A stretch of DNA of 64,000 nucleotides from Candidula unifasciata (GCA_905116865.2 CAJHNH020002056.1:47501-111500), one strand, 5' to 3'; numbered from the stretch's first letter, positions 10,300-21,000 are shown. Notes: generated by a model from the letters alone, not told the origin. Translations and numbers: made by a program.

Positions 10300-10645
10300 T
10301 CATCCTTCGGAGAAGATGATATGATTTTATGCCAGATACAGTTAGCTGAGAGAGCTTAAAATATTATTTTTAAGTTCTCATTTCTTAACTATTTCAATTT
10401 TTTAATTTCGCCATGTGATGATTTTTCAATCCTTTAGAGAGGGAGATATGATAGGGATTTACGCCGGACACAGTTGGCTGAGAGAGCTTAAAATATTATT
10501 TTAATGTTCTCATTTCTCAACAATTTCTATTTTAATAATTTCGCCAGGTGATGATTTTTCAATCCTTCGGAGTGGGAGATATGACTGCGTCGAGGGGAGA
10601 GAGTGGGGCGGGGGGGGGGGGTATGACAGACACTGTTAGCTGAGA
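10300..10645 (+). repeat. Helitron internal tandem units (about 125 bp, 3 copies)
   Basis: Repeated order: CGGAGARGGAGATATGA, CACAGTTAGCTGAGAG, GCTTAAAATATTATTTT, TTAACTATTTC, TTTCGCCAGGTGATG. Copy B at 49590-50110 has about five units, so copy number differs between the two Helitrons. Confidence 0.7.
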
Positions 10646-11233
10646 GCTATTTTCTTTCCTCTCCATTTCACCATTCTGGGCCACAGCAACGCGTGGCCGG
10701 GTACAGCTATTTTGATATAAAACACATACGCTTTGCGCTGATACAGCTTTCCACAGTAATATGCAATATCCTGTTATTAAAAAATAAAACGTTATTTTCC
10801 ACAAACGGCCCATTTTTATTTGAGTTTCTCGCTCCCAGCTGTTCAGTAGCGGGTATAAACCTTTATTATGTATACCAGGATTGTACGTCTTGTTTACAAA
10901 GACTTTATTCTGCTTCCAAAAATAAAAACCCGGGCATGCGCGACGCCACGGCTTTTGTTGTCTCCCAAAACAGAATTTACTTGCACTAACATGAATGGGC
11001 ACCATTTCTTGTCAAACTTGATTCAAGTTTCATGTAAACTAGACAAACCCTACGCGTAGGGGGGAACCAAATGTACCCATGGAAGCGGCTTAGTTGACTT
11101 TATTATATCTTTCCTTGGTGCACATGTTTATGAACATGTCGATCCACGGAGTGCACATTCCAAATAATGTTGCAGCAACTACAGGGGGCATCAAAAGATC
11201 CAAAATATTTGGATAGGCACGCTCAGCGACGGT

Positions 11234-11254
11234 GGGGGGGGGGGGGGGGGGGGG
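11234..11254 (+). repeat. G21 homopolymer
   Basis: Twenty-one consecutive G. The C32 run at 11380-11411 lies about 125 bases downstream on the same strand, so the two could pair as a G:C hairpin. Confidence 0.95.
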
Positions 11255-11361
11255 CGTGGAGAGGGAGATCAAGGCGATAAGGGAATTGTTAGGGGATAGG
11301 ACCTCATTTCCCCCACCCCATTCATTTTCTGTGTGGGGGAGAGAGTCAAGTGGCCCAGTTC

Positions 11362-11378
11362 CCCACCCCCCCCCCCCC

Positions 11379-11411
<33 letters not shown>
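11362..11411 (+). repeat. C-rich tract with C32
   Basis: C13 at 11366-11378, then A, then C32 at 11380-11411. The minus strand has quadruplex potential. The exact length should be doubted, because long homopolymers are often mis-sized in assemblies. Confidence 0.9.
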
Positions 11412-11660
11412 ACGTCCCACAACCTGTAAGTTCATGTACACATAAGCTGGTCTTTTCTCAGTCATCTCGTTTGCCTTTCTTATTCTTCCAAACAGAGACA
11501 ATGATTGCTCTCACCTTAAACCTTCCTTGCGTTCCAAGCCATGTTAATAGTTCTGGTCAACCAAGTTGTTGCTGTTGTCTTACATGCAAGGAGCATTTCT
11601 GTTGTAATACACTCTTTTCCCGCTGCCTAGTTCTTTTTTACCATAGTAGGATGTTGAAGG

Positions 11661-11906
11661 CCGCGGATCGGAAGGTCGTGAGTTCGCTCCCTGGTGGAGA
11701 CGGACTTTTCTTCAAAAATGACCTTGGCTCCCAGGTCGACCCAGCCTTGAGTGGGTACCGGGTGCAATCCCGGTAAGTAGAGGCGGCCGGCGTGATGCTG
11801 ACCACATCACACATCTTGTTCCGTTGGTCTATAAAAAATATAGGTCTAGCCTTATATGGCCTATACGCCTAAAGACGTAGAAAGGGTCCTTTACTTTACT
11901 TTTACT
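11661..11906 (+). mobile_element. SINE-1, copy a, with 14-bp target duplication
   Basis: Flanked by identical TAGGATGTTGAAGG at 11647-11660 and 11907-11920. The body opens inside the tRNA-like head (B box GGTCGTGAGTTCGCTCC near 11674), so the A box is missing and the copy is 5' truncated. The body contains TGACCTTGGCTCCCAGGTCG and GGCCGGCGTGATGCTGACC, and ends AAAGGGTCCTTTACTTTACT. The long target duplication points to LINE-assisted insertion. Family members at 11930, 13940, 25322, 44592, 50218, 52905, 59213 and 62093. Confidence 0.9.
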
Positions 11907-11929
11907 TAGGATGTTGAAGGATATTTATT

Positions 11930-12150
11930 CACGCTATCTAGCGTATTGGGTAGATAGGGCTAGACTAAACTGTGTGTGGTCAATTTTACGCCTGTCGCCT
12001 TTACTTCCCAGAACTTAACTGGCACCCATCTCAGGTTGGGTCAACCTGAGAGCCAAGGTCATTCTTGAAAAGAAAAGAAAAAACACAAGAGTCCGTCTTT
12101 GTCAGGACGTGAACCTTCGACCTTCGAATCCGAAAACTTGTAATAGACTG
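11930..12150 (-). mobile_element. SINE-1, copy b
   Basis: Minus strand, ten bases after the target duplication of copy a. Contains GATAGGGCTAGAC, CGCCTTTACTTCCCAGAAC, CACCCATCTCAGGTTGGGTC, GAGAGCCAAGGTCATTC and GTGAACCTTCGACCTTCG (B-box region). Confidence 0.75.
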
Positions 12151-12714
12151 TGAAAGCAAAGGGCTTAGTTTAAACAGATAAAAATGCAAGTAGTGGATAT
12201 TTTATTTGTTTACACTTCCTACACCGAAACAATTAAATGAAATTTTCGAGTCACGTTCGAGTCACTTAGAATTCAACGCTCTTTTAAAGTCGAAACTGTG
12301 CAGAAAAGTTAGGGACATGAGATACGCACAAACAGAAGACTCGGTGAGTACAACTAGGACGAGAGACAAAGCATGCTGGAAATCCGCTGCAGCCATCCTT
12401 TCTGATGGAGACGCCACCTGATTGACTGAGACAGGGAGGTAAACACTTTACAAATATTATTTTTTGTTCCCGTTTTCCCAGTAGTCCTCATTGTTAAATA
12501 TTGCTGCCGTGTATCCTTATACATTGAAAAGAAAGAAAAAGCACCGTTTCACTCTCAACTTAGTTTGTGATATTAGCTGGAGCTGACAGCCTTTGCTCAG
12601 CTGCAGTTCCGTTTCTTTTCTTTCTCTGTACATGTCTATAGAATGTATTTGGCATTGGGGTTGTTTATCGTTGGCGACATGGGGACACAAACAGGAAATC
12701 TAGCTATATACATA
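12151..12714. other. Unassigned
   Basis: A frame at 12206-12421 of 71 codons has no recognisable domain. Nothing else seen. Confidence 0.35.
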
Positions 12715-12835
12715 TAAGGTTCTCTCATGGCTAAGTGGTTAAGTCGTTTGCCTTTGAATCAGAAAGTCCTAGGTTCGTCTTACGGACTGCATTATCCAGT
12801 TATAAGTTTTATTTTTACGGAGTACCCTGGAGAGT
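12715..12835 (+). mobile_element. tRNA-like SINE head
   Basis: CATGGCTAAGTGGTTAAG looks like a pol III A box and CCTAGGTTCGTCTTACGG, about 45 bases later, like a B box. There is no clean acceptor stem, so I read it as a SINE head or tRNA pseudogene rather than a working tRNA gene. Confidence 0.45.
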
Positions 12836-13349
12836 TCATGATTAATGCTGAGAGAGATGAAGTTATGAATATTTTTCATCGATGTCCCTACTACACTAGA
12901 TGGAGCAGAAATACAAAGACTGAACTTCATATACGGTATGTCACGGTATGTAGGGTATGGAGGGTGTAGATCATTAGTTCTCTTCATCGCTGCTTTTCTC
13001 CATATGTGATGAGAGACACTAGTCACTGAAATAAAAATAAAAAAAAAGATTAAAGATTCAAGAACGTTCAAGATAATAACTATCCCTCCCCCCCCCCTTT
13101 TTTTTTCTCCGCTCCAACTGCGGCCTTAACCCCCCCCCCCCCCACCCCTCCCACTGGTTTGATTGGTACCTTTCCGTTTTCAAAACGAAGTGTTATACTG
13201 CGCTGGGAGGAGGTATGGGACTCACAGCCCATTGTGATGACGAGTGTGACTAGCAAGACCCGCCCGCGTTAAGAAGTCTTCCACAATTACTCAAAATCGT
13301 TGTTGTTAACATGTATGTTTATCTGTTTCTTCTCAGACACTGGGAGGGG

Positions 13350-13720
13350 GGGGGGGGTTAAGTGGTCTCTATGCATGGTGTCCGCCTCAAGTGCTAGAGG
13401 CTCCGGATTCAATTCCCAGTAAGGGCTGGCGTTTTGTCACGTGGACTTTACTTCTAGTAATTCCTCCTAGTCTTTGGGTAGTGAGATCGGACGCCCGTGT
13501 GCATGTTGCCCACGTAAAAAATCCCTTGGCAGTTGGAAAAGAAAAGCCTAATGGCGCAACCCGGGCAGAGTTTGGAGTAAAAATCTACCCAAAGTATTTC
13601 AGGATCCTCGCCGGTGCTACAAGCCTGTGAACTGTGATGAGCTTCTTCGGATTCAGATTTGAGTTAGACGAAGAACGGAGCACTTATGGGGTACTACCCG
13701 TGTGCCATAATGTTGATCCG
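13350..13720 (+). mobile_element. SINE-2, copy a
   Basis: A tRNA-like start (GTTAAGTGGTCTCTATGC, then CTCCGGATTCAATTCCC as B box), a body with GATCGGACGCCCGTGTGC and AATCCCTTGGCAGTTGG, and a 3' part with GGATCCTCGCCGGTGCTAC and GGAGCACTTATGGGG. Related copies on the minus strand at 38105-38300 and, for the 3' part, 51405-51690. About 350 bases. The frame at 13391-13630 is this SINE, not a gene. Confidence 0.7.
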
Positions 13721-13939
13721 TTGTTCAAACTTCAAACTTCCAACTTCTCAGACGCTCAGCTCTCATCCTTTCTGCAGTCATTTCCTCTTTCATTCTTATT
13801 TTCTTTCCAGCTACCCGAGCCTTCGTTGACTGAGCAATGAGACTGGACTGCGCAAAATAGAATAGAGGAATAGACTGAGAGCCCTGAATTACATAAAGAT
13901 GCCACAATAGGATGATGATGACAATATTCGAGAGCTTTT

Positions 13940-14120
13940 TTCTAAATTACTTGCAGGTTGACCCAGATGTAAATGCGTTCTATGTAAATTCCGGGAAGTA
14001 AAGGCGACTGGTGTGATGTTGACCACATCGCTCACCGAGCTCCCATTATTCTATCAAAATTTCGTCTAGCCCTATATACCAATACGCTTAAAGGCGTGGG
14101 GAAAGTTACTTTCCTTTTTC
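13940..14120 (+). mobile_element. SINE-1, copy c (3' two thirds)
   Basis: CAGGTTGACCCAGATG, GGGAAGTAAAGGCGACTGG, TGATGTTGACCACATCGC, GTCTAGCCCTATATACC and AAGGCGTGGGGAAAG follow the family order. The tRNA-like head is missing. A TTTC-rich and poly-T tract follows. Confidence 0.75.
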
Positions 14121-15479
14121 TTTCTTTCTTTTTTTTTTTTTTTTTTACTTTAACTACTGAAAGTGAACTCAACAACTGTGTTATAAAGTAGATATACTAT
14201 TAGATACTGTAGTAAGCTCAGTAAATGGCTCTCCCACTATTGTTCCCATCCCTTACCTGCACATGACTGCAGGGTAAAAAAAAACTCGATGTATCAACCG
14301 CCGTTACGACAATTGTTATTTCTCTGGAGGTTGAACGGGGTATCCTGGTTTTTGCCATGCTGGAATGACATCCAGGATGCGACACTTGATGAAGTGGCAG
14401 ATGTGGTCAAACATCAATTAGCAGTCAGGAAGGTGGCGGAGAGAGAGGACAGAATGTCGTACTACCAGAATTATACATCACCGACCTCAAGAAGCTCATG
14501 TTCCTCTCAGTTTTTACACATCCAGGATAAATTAAATCTTGGCTTTTCATATACCACGCTTGATATGACTGCAAGGTGTCTGTAAAGTTTTAATTCATAG
14601 AATCTGATATTTAATTAGCGTTTGACACTTGTCTTTTCTTATGACCTTAATAGCCTAGCTCAAAACATCTACTGCTGCCTGACTGGTTCATTTCCGTCTT
14701 TCCAGATGATACTGTTATATCTGTTGCCTAATCCCTAACAAAATGAAAGTACTTGGTTGCTTACAGTTTCAGTTTTCCAAGAATCTTTTTAAAAAGATTG
14801 CCTTTCTATATTGTAACCCACTGGATGCACATTAGTACGGTAATTATTTTATGACACTTCGAGCATAGAATGGCATCGTATTAAGAAAAAGCATGTTTTC
14901 TGTCATCGAATTTCTTTAAAATAATGACTGTGTAAAGTACACTTTAAAAATAAAATAAAAACATAGGAAGCAAATTACTCTTTTTTTTATGGGCATATTT
15001 TGCTTATTTTAGAGTAAAACTAAGAGATAAGATTGTGGACTTGTGGTCATCAGTTGTTTTAGTTCTGCAAAAACTTTCTGAGTAACGTTAAAGCTGACAA
15101 TTATTTTGAATTAGTTGCAAACATGTTGTCCAGTTTTTGTAAGCTTGGGTGTAAAGTGAGCATAACATTTCACTATCTCCATAATTCTCTCCATTTACAT
15201 TTCTTTCCCTAGTATCTTGTTTCATAGTGTAGGGAGCAAGGTGAAATGTTTTACTAAGCATAAAAACAATGGGAGAAAGAATCTAGGGACTTTGGGATGC
15301 CTGCGTGGTTACCAAAATACAGCTGGATTACATAATAACATGTCAACAGAAATCTTGTTGGGGCGGGCTCAGAAGCCGGAATAAAGATGAACTTGTAGGG
15401 TTATTCTCTGACTGATTATGATTCTTCAATAGATTTCAGATCTAAGTCAACTAACTCCATCCTGCCAAAAACTGCCAAC
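14121..15479. other. Unassigned AT-rich 1.4 kb with one open frame
   Basis: A 98-codon frame from ATG at 14289 to 14585 includes DEVADVVKHQLAVRKVAERE, which could be an amphipathic helix. I do not recognise it and see no flanking splice or promoter context strong enough to call a gene. The rest is AT-rich without a repeat match. Confidence 0.3.
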
Positions 15480-15700
15480 TACTGCCTTTATTATAGCACT
15501 GTTGCGGTGTGTAGGCAGTGGGGTCTTTAAGCCTGAGGATTTAAGGTCACATGGCTAGTGCTGTAGCAACGACTGCTCAGCTGAGGATTTAATGTTGCAC
15601 CCGAAAAAAAAAATCCCTAGCCTTACCGAGCTTTCGAACCCGTGTCTCTCCCTTAAAAGTCTAGCATTTAACCGTTTGGCCAACCTAGTTTCTAGATATA
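15480..15700 (-). mobile_element. SINE-4 (tRNA-derived)
   Basis: On the minus strand: TTGGCCAAACGGTTAAATG as A box and CGGGTTCGAAAGCTCGG as B box, then a body ending in TAAGCCTGAGGATTTAAGG. The body motif recurs at 26580-26650. Confidence 0.6.
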
Positions 15701-15714
15701 TTATTTAGACATGG

Positions 15715-16400
15715 TCCATGCCGTGTGGTAGTTATATCTATCCTCACTCTTCTATTTTGCGCACGAGTCAGTTCTGACACATATGATCTTCCATGCCCAG
15801 ATGTCAAACCTAGCATCCACTCCATCGGCCTGCTTCTGCCTCTTTTCCCCTACAACCTTCCAATCGTCCCGAAGTAATCCCGTCTTTTCCTTCTCATGCA
15901 TAAATCAAAGAAAGTAGATTGTCTCTTCCTGATGTAGGCAATCATTTCTCTTTGTGAGCTAGTTTCATTCAGGACATCTTCATTATTGTTTTTATCTGCC
16001 CAGGTTATTCTTATCATTCGTCTATAAAGCCACATCTCCGCCGCTTCTAATTATAATATCTTCACTATACGTTAAACTGTTGATGATTTACTTTCGTACA
16101 TCACGATAGGATTCATACAGCTCTTGTGTATTTAAATATAAAGATTGGGTAGAATATTCTTCATTTTGTAAAATTCTGACTTAGCTTAGGTTATTCTGCA
16201 TTCCACTTCTATAATACATCTTAAAACTGTTGTTATCAGGTTTCTCAAGTCGTTAAACGTATCAACTTCCTTGAGGGTTTTCTCATCAGTTGTGAAGCTG
16301 CATTTTGTAATTATATCTTTGTAATTACCATTACTTCCGCTCTTTTGTTATCTGTTTAAACTGAAACCCTTGTTTTGACTTTCTGTTACAATTATATCAA
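15715..16400 (-). mobile_element. LINE reverse transcriptase C-terminal region
   Basis: The minus-strand translation contains AKSEFYKMKNILPNLYI, MWLYRRMIRITWADKNNNED and VLNETSSQREMIAYIRKRQS followed by TFFDL. This fits the part of LINE proteins after the palm domain, where a WLYRRM-RISW-DK segment precedes FFGHVMRR. Stops and shifts show it is dead. The fragment at 51140-51400 holds the matching FFGHVMRRRK segment of what looks like the same family. Confidence 0.8.
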
Positions 16401-16844
16401 TCATACTTAGAGTGATTATACGTCCGGTTTTCACTTGAAAGGTCCTGTTTTAGGTGTATCCCGGCCGTCCCTTCTGTACCACCACCCCCCCCCCCCAACC
16501 CTCCCCCACACACGCGCACCAAAAAACAAATAAGCGGAATTTGTCCCCTTTTATGAAAATTCTTGAATAAGCTCGAAAATGGAACATAGACCTAGGTTAT
16601 AGTTTTGTGTGTAGACATTATTATGTGCCACAGTTTTAGAAATTTTCAACACCGCAACTATTTTTTAGGATCGGTTCCTGATCGCGTTGAAGTGCTGACT
16701 AGTTGAAGAACTCGCTAGAGACTAGTCTAGAGGACAGTCGAGGGTGCCGTCAAAGGAAGTGAAGAATCTGTCTTGGGTGACGACACAGGTAAGCGTAGGA
16801 TCACTGGTGAAACAAGACAGTAGCTCGAGATGTCGGCAATACCT
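16401..16844. other. Unassigned
   Basis: C-rich run near 16482-16494. Nothing else recognised; 16700-16844 may be the 5' part of the following LINE. Confidence 0.35.
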
Positions 16845-17065
16845 TTTATGAATTATGAAAAGGCTACCGGTGACAGATACAATCTCAAACACTAAACTAC
16901 TTCAAGCCACAAACCAGGAAACTTTAGACAGTATGATTACCAAGAGAAGATGGAAATGGCTTTTCCACGTTATTAGAATGACTTCTGAAATACCTGCCAA
17001 AACAGCTCTCACATGGACACCAGAGGGAAAGAGAAAACAGGGGCGCCCAAAAACAACATGGAGAC
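16845..17065 (+). mobile_element. LINE C-terminus, first half (split by LTR copy 2)
   Basis: Frame reads NTKLLQATNQETLDSMITK then RRWKWLFHVIRMTSEIPAKT and GKRKQGRPKTTWR, the RRW-WLGHV and GKRKRGRPKTTWRR motifs common at LINE protein ends. The frame is cut after TTWR at 17065 by the LTR and resumes at 19033 with TMESDLSEASLTWKTALKIA. Removing the LTR and one GAGAC would restore the TWRR-TMES join. Confidence 0.85.
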
Positions 17066-19027
17066 TGTCGCGCGCCCACGTGGGTAAATACACTGATATA
17101 GTGAGGGTGTGGGTTTGAACCTTAACAATGCCCACCCACGTGAGAAACTGGACTATTATCTAAGCTATGTTGATCCTAGACAGTCCTGGATAGCCAAGAA
17201 AACAGCGTGTGGCTCGTTCCATGAAACGAAAGTTGCTGTACTTGTACCCACAGGAGTAGGAGAAGGGATAGATAGATATCTGGATACACCCACTGTGATA
17301 TAATCCAGGTGCTCATTTAACCCCTCCGACTGCTCTCCTCTCCTGGCATTACTTAAAAGCCCCCATCAAGTGATTTAAATATTTGCTTGCTGAAGTAAAC
17401 TAATATGCACCAAGACACTTGAACCTAAGTACACAATTTACTCAACTATTTTGTACCAACATCAAACATGATTTATTTGAATAAATCGAAATTAAAATGA
17501 ACTTGATTAGGCTAGTAGAGTTGGGATTATGTTATAGATGACATTAAAGTTGTACATAACTTAGCTTCTAGTTTCTAGTAAGAGAATTCACCGTCGGACA
17601 GTTCTCGGCTTGAGACCCTGTCTATTCTTTCCCAGTTTGTCGTCCTCACTGCTTCAAGCAGGTCGTTACACTCAGACGGTCAGCAATGAATGGATGCCTA
17701 CTAGTCCCTGCCCGATGTGGGAACTGTGATAAAGAAACAAGCGCATATCTGTAGTATCTGCTCTAGGTGTACACTAAGCATGTATATTATAATAACTTCA
17801 AGCATGTTTATTTAAATAAAACATTTCATCTCTCCCTCTTGTTCACATTCACTCCTGTCCAATTTGGAAGGGCTTATGTCTCACATTCCAACTGTTACAT
17901 ATTCTGCCTTCCTCTACACGAGTCCTGTAATGATAGTCAAGTCTTCACATTTCAGTGTGTTAGCTGTATGTAATACAGATTCACATTAACCACACGTGAA
18001 AAGATTGCCAAAGTTATCTTCACGCTTGTGATTTCAAGAACTTGATAGTTCTTTAAATTTCAATGGTAACATCAACATTTAAGTTTTACAACATTGAAAC
18101 ACATGTGCACAAAAAAACATCATGACACTATCAATTAGGAAATAAAGCAATGTGACAGTGCCCTACGAGAATGGAGAAATGTCCGCCTAGGAGTATTACA
18201 AAGTGATGAAGACACACACTTGAGCAAAAAGACAGTTAGATTTCTATCACAAAATGTAGATTTGAACCTAATTTCGTTCTTACCTGGAAAATGATACCAC
18301 AATGCCAAAAATTCTGTCTCAAACTTAGGTTAAGCCCAACAGATGGCATGTGCTTGACAGCGTCTCATTTACCAGACCTAGAGTTCACCACTTTATAACT
18401 TTTATTAAGCTCCTCCTTCATTACGCCTAAAATCATTCTCATTCAAGGATATCACAGCTCCTCCCTGTGGGTAAGTTTATTCGCTGTCAGTCAGGGCTGT
18501 ACAAAACTTGTTTAAATTCCCACGGTCACCTTCTACAGGTTCAATTAAGCTGGTCAAAGCTAATAGGCCAAGTCACACCTCCAGTCTACTTCACCTGTCA
18601 TCACAATAAAATCTGACTTTGTCAATTCTTCTGCCAACACTTTCAGCTCACTGTGTCAATATTGACGATCTGACCGGCACTCCAGTTTAGGTAACGTCAG
18701 GGGGAATTAAACATAATTAGCCGGAGTTATCTACTCCTAATGGTCTGGCTAGGAGATAAATATCTGACACCAACAAATGGTGTGCAAATCTGCAGACAGT
18801 AAGTCTACTCTTGGCCAGTCTTATCTCTGTACGTTAACACTTAACATCTGGGAAAGTGTCTTAGTGTTTGGTATGACCAACAGTCCCGGAGAATTAAATG
18901 TTTTATCTGCTCGTCTTTCTTCTGTAAGGATGTACCCAAAACCATTTATTTCTTTATACTTCGAAACACAAAAGAATAAAAGTAGGTTAAGGAAAGACAT
19001 TCTGGAGTCACCGAGCGTATTGTCACA
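17066..19027 (-). mobile_element. Solo LTR, copy 2 (about 1.96 kb, inverted to copy 1)
   Basis: Plus-strand ends are TGTCGCGCGCCCACG and GAGCGTATTGTCACA, the complements of copy 1. Flanked by GAGAC at 17061-17065 and 19028-19032. Similarity to copy 1 is continuous by eye from end to end, with indels accounting for the 162-base size difference. TATA (CTTTATA, 18391-18397, minus) and splice donor (18277-18286, minus) are conserved. No internal coding region. The frame at 17109-17303 is LTR sequence and its counterpart in copy 1 (4774-5037, minus) is also open; I do not think it is a gene, but it is kept in both copies. Confidence 0.85.
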
Positions 19028-19175
19028 GAGACGAACGATGGAAAGTGACCTGAGTGAGGCATCTTTGACATGGAAAACTGCACTGAAGATTGCAGAGGAC
19101 AGGAAAGCATGGAAAGTCCTCTCTGAAGCCTCATATGCCACTAGGCATAACAAGAACTGATGAAGATGATGAAAC
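19028..19175 (+). mobile_element. LINE C-terminus, second half
   Basis: After the 3' GAGAC duplication the frame reads TMESDLSEASLTWKTALKIA then EDRKAWKVLSEASYATRHNK and stops. This fits the LTW-A--LA-DR--W---V-ALC-TR ending of many LINE proteins and completes the part left at 17065. A GATGAAGATGATGAAAC tail follows. Confidence 0.85.
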
Positions 19176-19687
19176 CGGTGACCGAAGGAGCGGACCCGTA
19201 GTCCGAAGCCGTATTTTGTGGACGCACGTCGAGTCGAGTCTATGTGTTCCCTTTCATGTGACATCGCTTTGAAATCATGTCATAGTGTATAGATGGAGCA
19301 TTAGATGGACGATCGTCCTGTATCACCAGTTCATGCTCATCTTCATACTGTGTTGCGTCCCAATATATAGACCGGTGCACGATTAAAGAAATAACTCCTC
19401 CTGTTTTGTTGATATGGTTGGCTGCGGACTGTTATCGGTGTTTGTAGTACGATATGACTATGAGAACTGTGTTAACCTAGGACTTCCAGGTAGGAAACCT
19501 TATTAGTCGCGATGAGGTAGGCTGGGGGGGACGTTTGCATACGCAAATGAAGCGTTAATGATTCACCCCCTAGACACTTCACCACAAAAAGCATAATACA
19601 AGAAACGACAGACTACTCATTATACAATAATTCAATATAACTTTTGTACCTCCCACATGTATGACTACATTTTAAATTGTATGCCAT
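19176..19687. other. Unassigned
   Basis: No gene or repeat family recognised. Confidence 0.35.
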
Positions 19688-19698
19688 GTAAGCCAGAC

Positions 19699-20206
19699 TT
19701 ACAGCATAAGACAATCCCAATCAGCACAAAGAGACATCTTATTCAAAGCGTATTTATTCCAACTCTGTGCTACCAGTGCCAGACATGGTCACTCACAACA
19801 AACCATAAAAGAACATTAGTAACCATGGAAATGAGATGTCTGAGAAGGGCTGTAGGAGTGACCATAAGAGATAAAATTAGGAATGAGATCATAAGAGAAA
19901 AAGTCGGCACAGAACCAATTCTAAATTACATACAAAGACAGCAAGTGAAATTGTTTGCCCACTTAGAGAGAATGCCTCATGACACCATACCATACAAAGC
20001 ATACATGGAAAGAGAAGAAGGTCGTAGAGCAAGAGGTAGACCAAGAGGTAGACCAAGAACAATATGGAAGGATAACATCAGAGAAGCTCTACAACAGCAC
20101 GATGTGCCTATGGTCGAGGCGGCCAGAAGAGCCAGAAACAGAACCTTATATCTCCCTCGACACCCACAGCGGTAAAAGAGGAAGTGAAGAAGAAGAAGAA
20201 GAAGAA
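19699..20206 (+). mobile_element. 5'-truncated LINE (family L-GAA) with 11-bp target duplication
   Basis: Bounded by GTAAGCCAGAC at 19688-19698 and 20207-20217. The frame across the 3' end is open to a stop at 20173-20175: it contains LCYQCQTWSLTTNHKR, MEMRCLRRAVGVTIRDKIRN, ILNYIQRQQVKLFAHLERM and ARGRPRGRPRTIWKDNI. After the stop comes a (GAA)n tail. This is the C-terminal domain only; the reverse transcriptase palm is missing by 5' truncation. A longer copy with palm motifs is at 47603-48615. The ARGRPRGRPR repeat is a 12-base duplication relative to the usual ARGRPR. The open frame and clean duplication suggest a young copy. Confidence 0.92.
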
Positions 20207-20554
20207 GTAAGCCAGACCAAGTGTGTTTATAGAGTGTTCATCTTGTCTAGCCAAGGAGCCCTGAAATCTAGTGTGGTGGATAATTTTAGAATTCACAGGT
20301 ACTGACCCTGCCTAAAATATATACCCTGAAATGTTATGGAAAGTAAAAGCGAAGTGTTTTATATGACCGAGTCATCTATTCAGTAACGTCTGGTCTGTTT
20401 AAATATGAGTCTGGCACCTTAAACTCGATCCGCCTGTTGCCTCAAGTGAGTCTTTTTCCTTCTCATAATCTTCACATTATAACCAGAGTCTTCCATTTCC
20501 TTTTTTGTTTTTCTCATAATTCTGAGTAGGAGTATAGTGATATCGTTGATAAGG

Positions 20555-20735
20555 AGCAACTTGTCGAGCAGTTAGAAACCTGCGCTCTCAAGCGGGAGAT
20601 CCGGGGTTGAATCTTCTTTAAGGATGAGGATTTTAGTTCAGTCGGGGACTAAAAATAAATTCCTGACCGGCACAGTCCTAAACCCTAGGCTCAAAGACCC
20701 TCCTGCCCACACAGCAGAAGTGGTAAATACAAGCA
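20555..20735 (+). mobile_element. tRNA-derived SINE
   Basis: GTCGAGCAGTTAGAAACC as A box and ATCCGGGGTTGAATCTTC as B box about 40 bases apart, followed by a 110-base body ending near CCCACACAGCAGAAGTGG. Too diverged at the stems to be a tRNA gene. Confidence 0.55.
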
Positions 20736-20777
20736 TTAATAACAGTAACATTAATTAGTAATTAGTCATTAGTAATT

Positions 20778-21000
20778 AGTAATATTTTGGTCATCTGTAC
20801 GACGAATTGGAAAAGATTATAGCAGAAGGCATGGTACCAAGAAGGAGAGGCAGGGGTCGACCGACACGAAGATGGGCACAGGATATAAGTGATTCCTTGA
20901 GTGTGAAAGTCTATGAGGCGGGAGAGCTGGCGAGAGACCGAGTTTCTTACAGGCAGACTGTGATGAGAGCGACGTTCTGCAAAGGACCTGCTACATGATG
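20778..21000 (+). mobile_element. LINE C-terminus (family GRGRPTRRW)
   Basis: Frame reads YFGHLYDELEKIIAEGMVPR then RGRGRPTRRWAQDISDSL and AGELARDRVSYRQTVMRATF, ending CKGPAT and a stop. Related pieces lie on the minus strand at 27590-27705 (GELARDRVSFRQ-MMRATFCKGPA) and degraded at 42380-42585. Only the last ~70 codons remain here, but they are uninterrupted. Confidence 0.85.

Larger units (their letters stand above)
9251..10710 (+). mobile_element. Non-autonomous Helitron, copy A
   Basis: Starts TCTATATTAATAAAAATG after an A and ends with a hairpin, GGCCAC-AGCAACGC-GTGGCC, followed by GGGTACAGCTA. TC at the 5' end and a 16-20 base hairpin just before a CTRR-type end are the diagnostic Helitron features. 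The last base is T where the other copies have G (CTAG). No Rep or helicase frame, so non-autonomous. It holds two tRNA-Asp-like modules, three copies of a 26-base motif containing CAGCTAGGCTGCGATATC, and about three tandem units of roughly 125 bases (10300-10640). Copy B lies at 47294-50170 and a minus-strand 3' end at 30817. Confidence 0.85.

Noticed and set aside
10559..11005. A 148-codon minus-strand gene
   Set aside because: It covers the Helitron A terminus and a G/C run; the same end sequence occurs in three places.
11090..11776. Glycine- and proline-rich proteins
   Set aside because: Produced by the G21 and C32 runs and the start of a SINE.
2957..19027. A large segmental inverted duplication
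   Set aside because: Similarity stops exactly at the TG/CA ends and each copy has its own 5-bp duplication, so these are two insertions.
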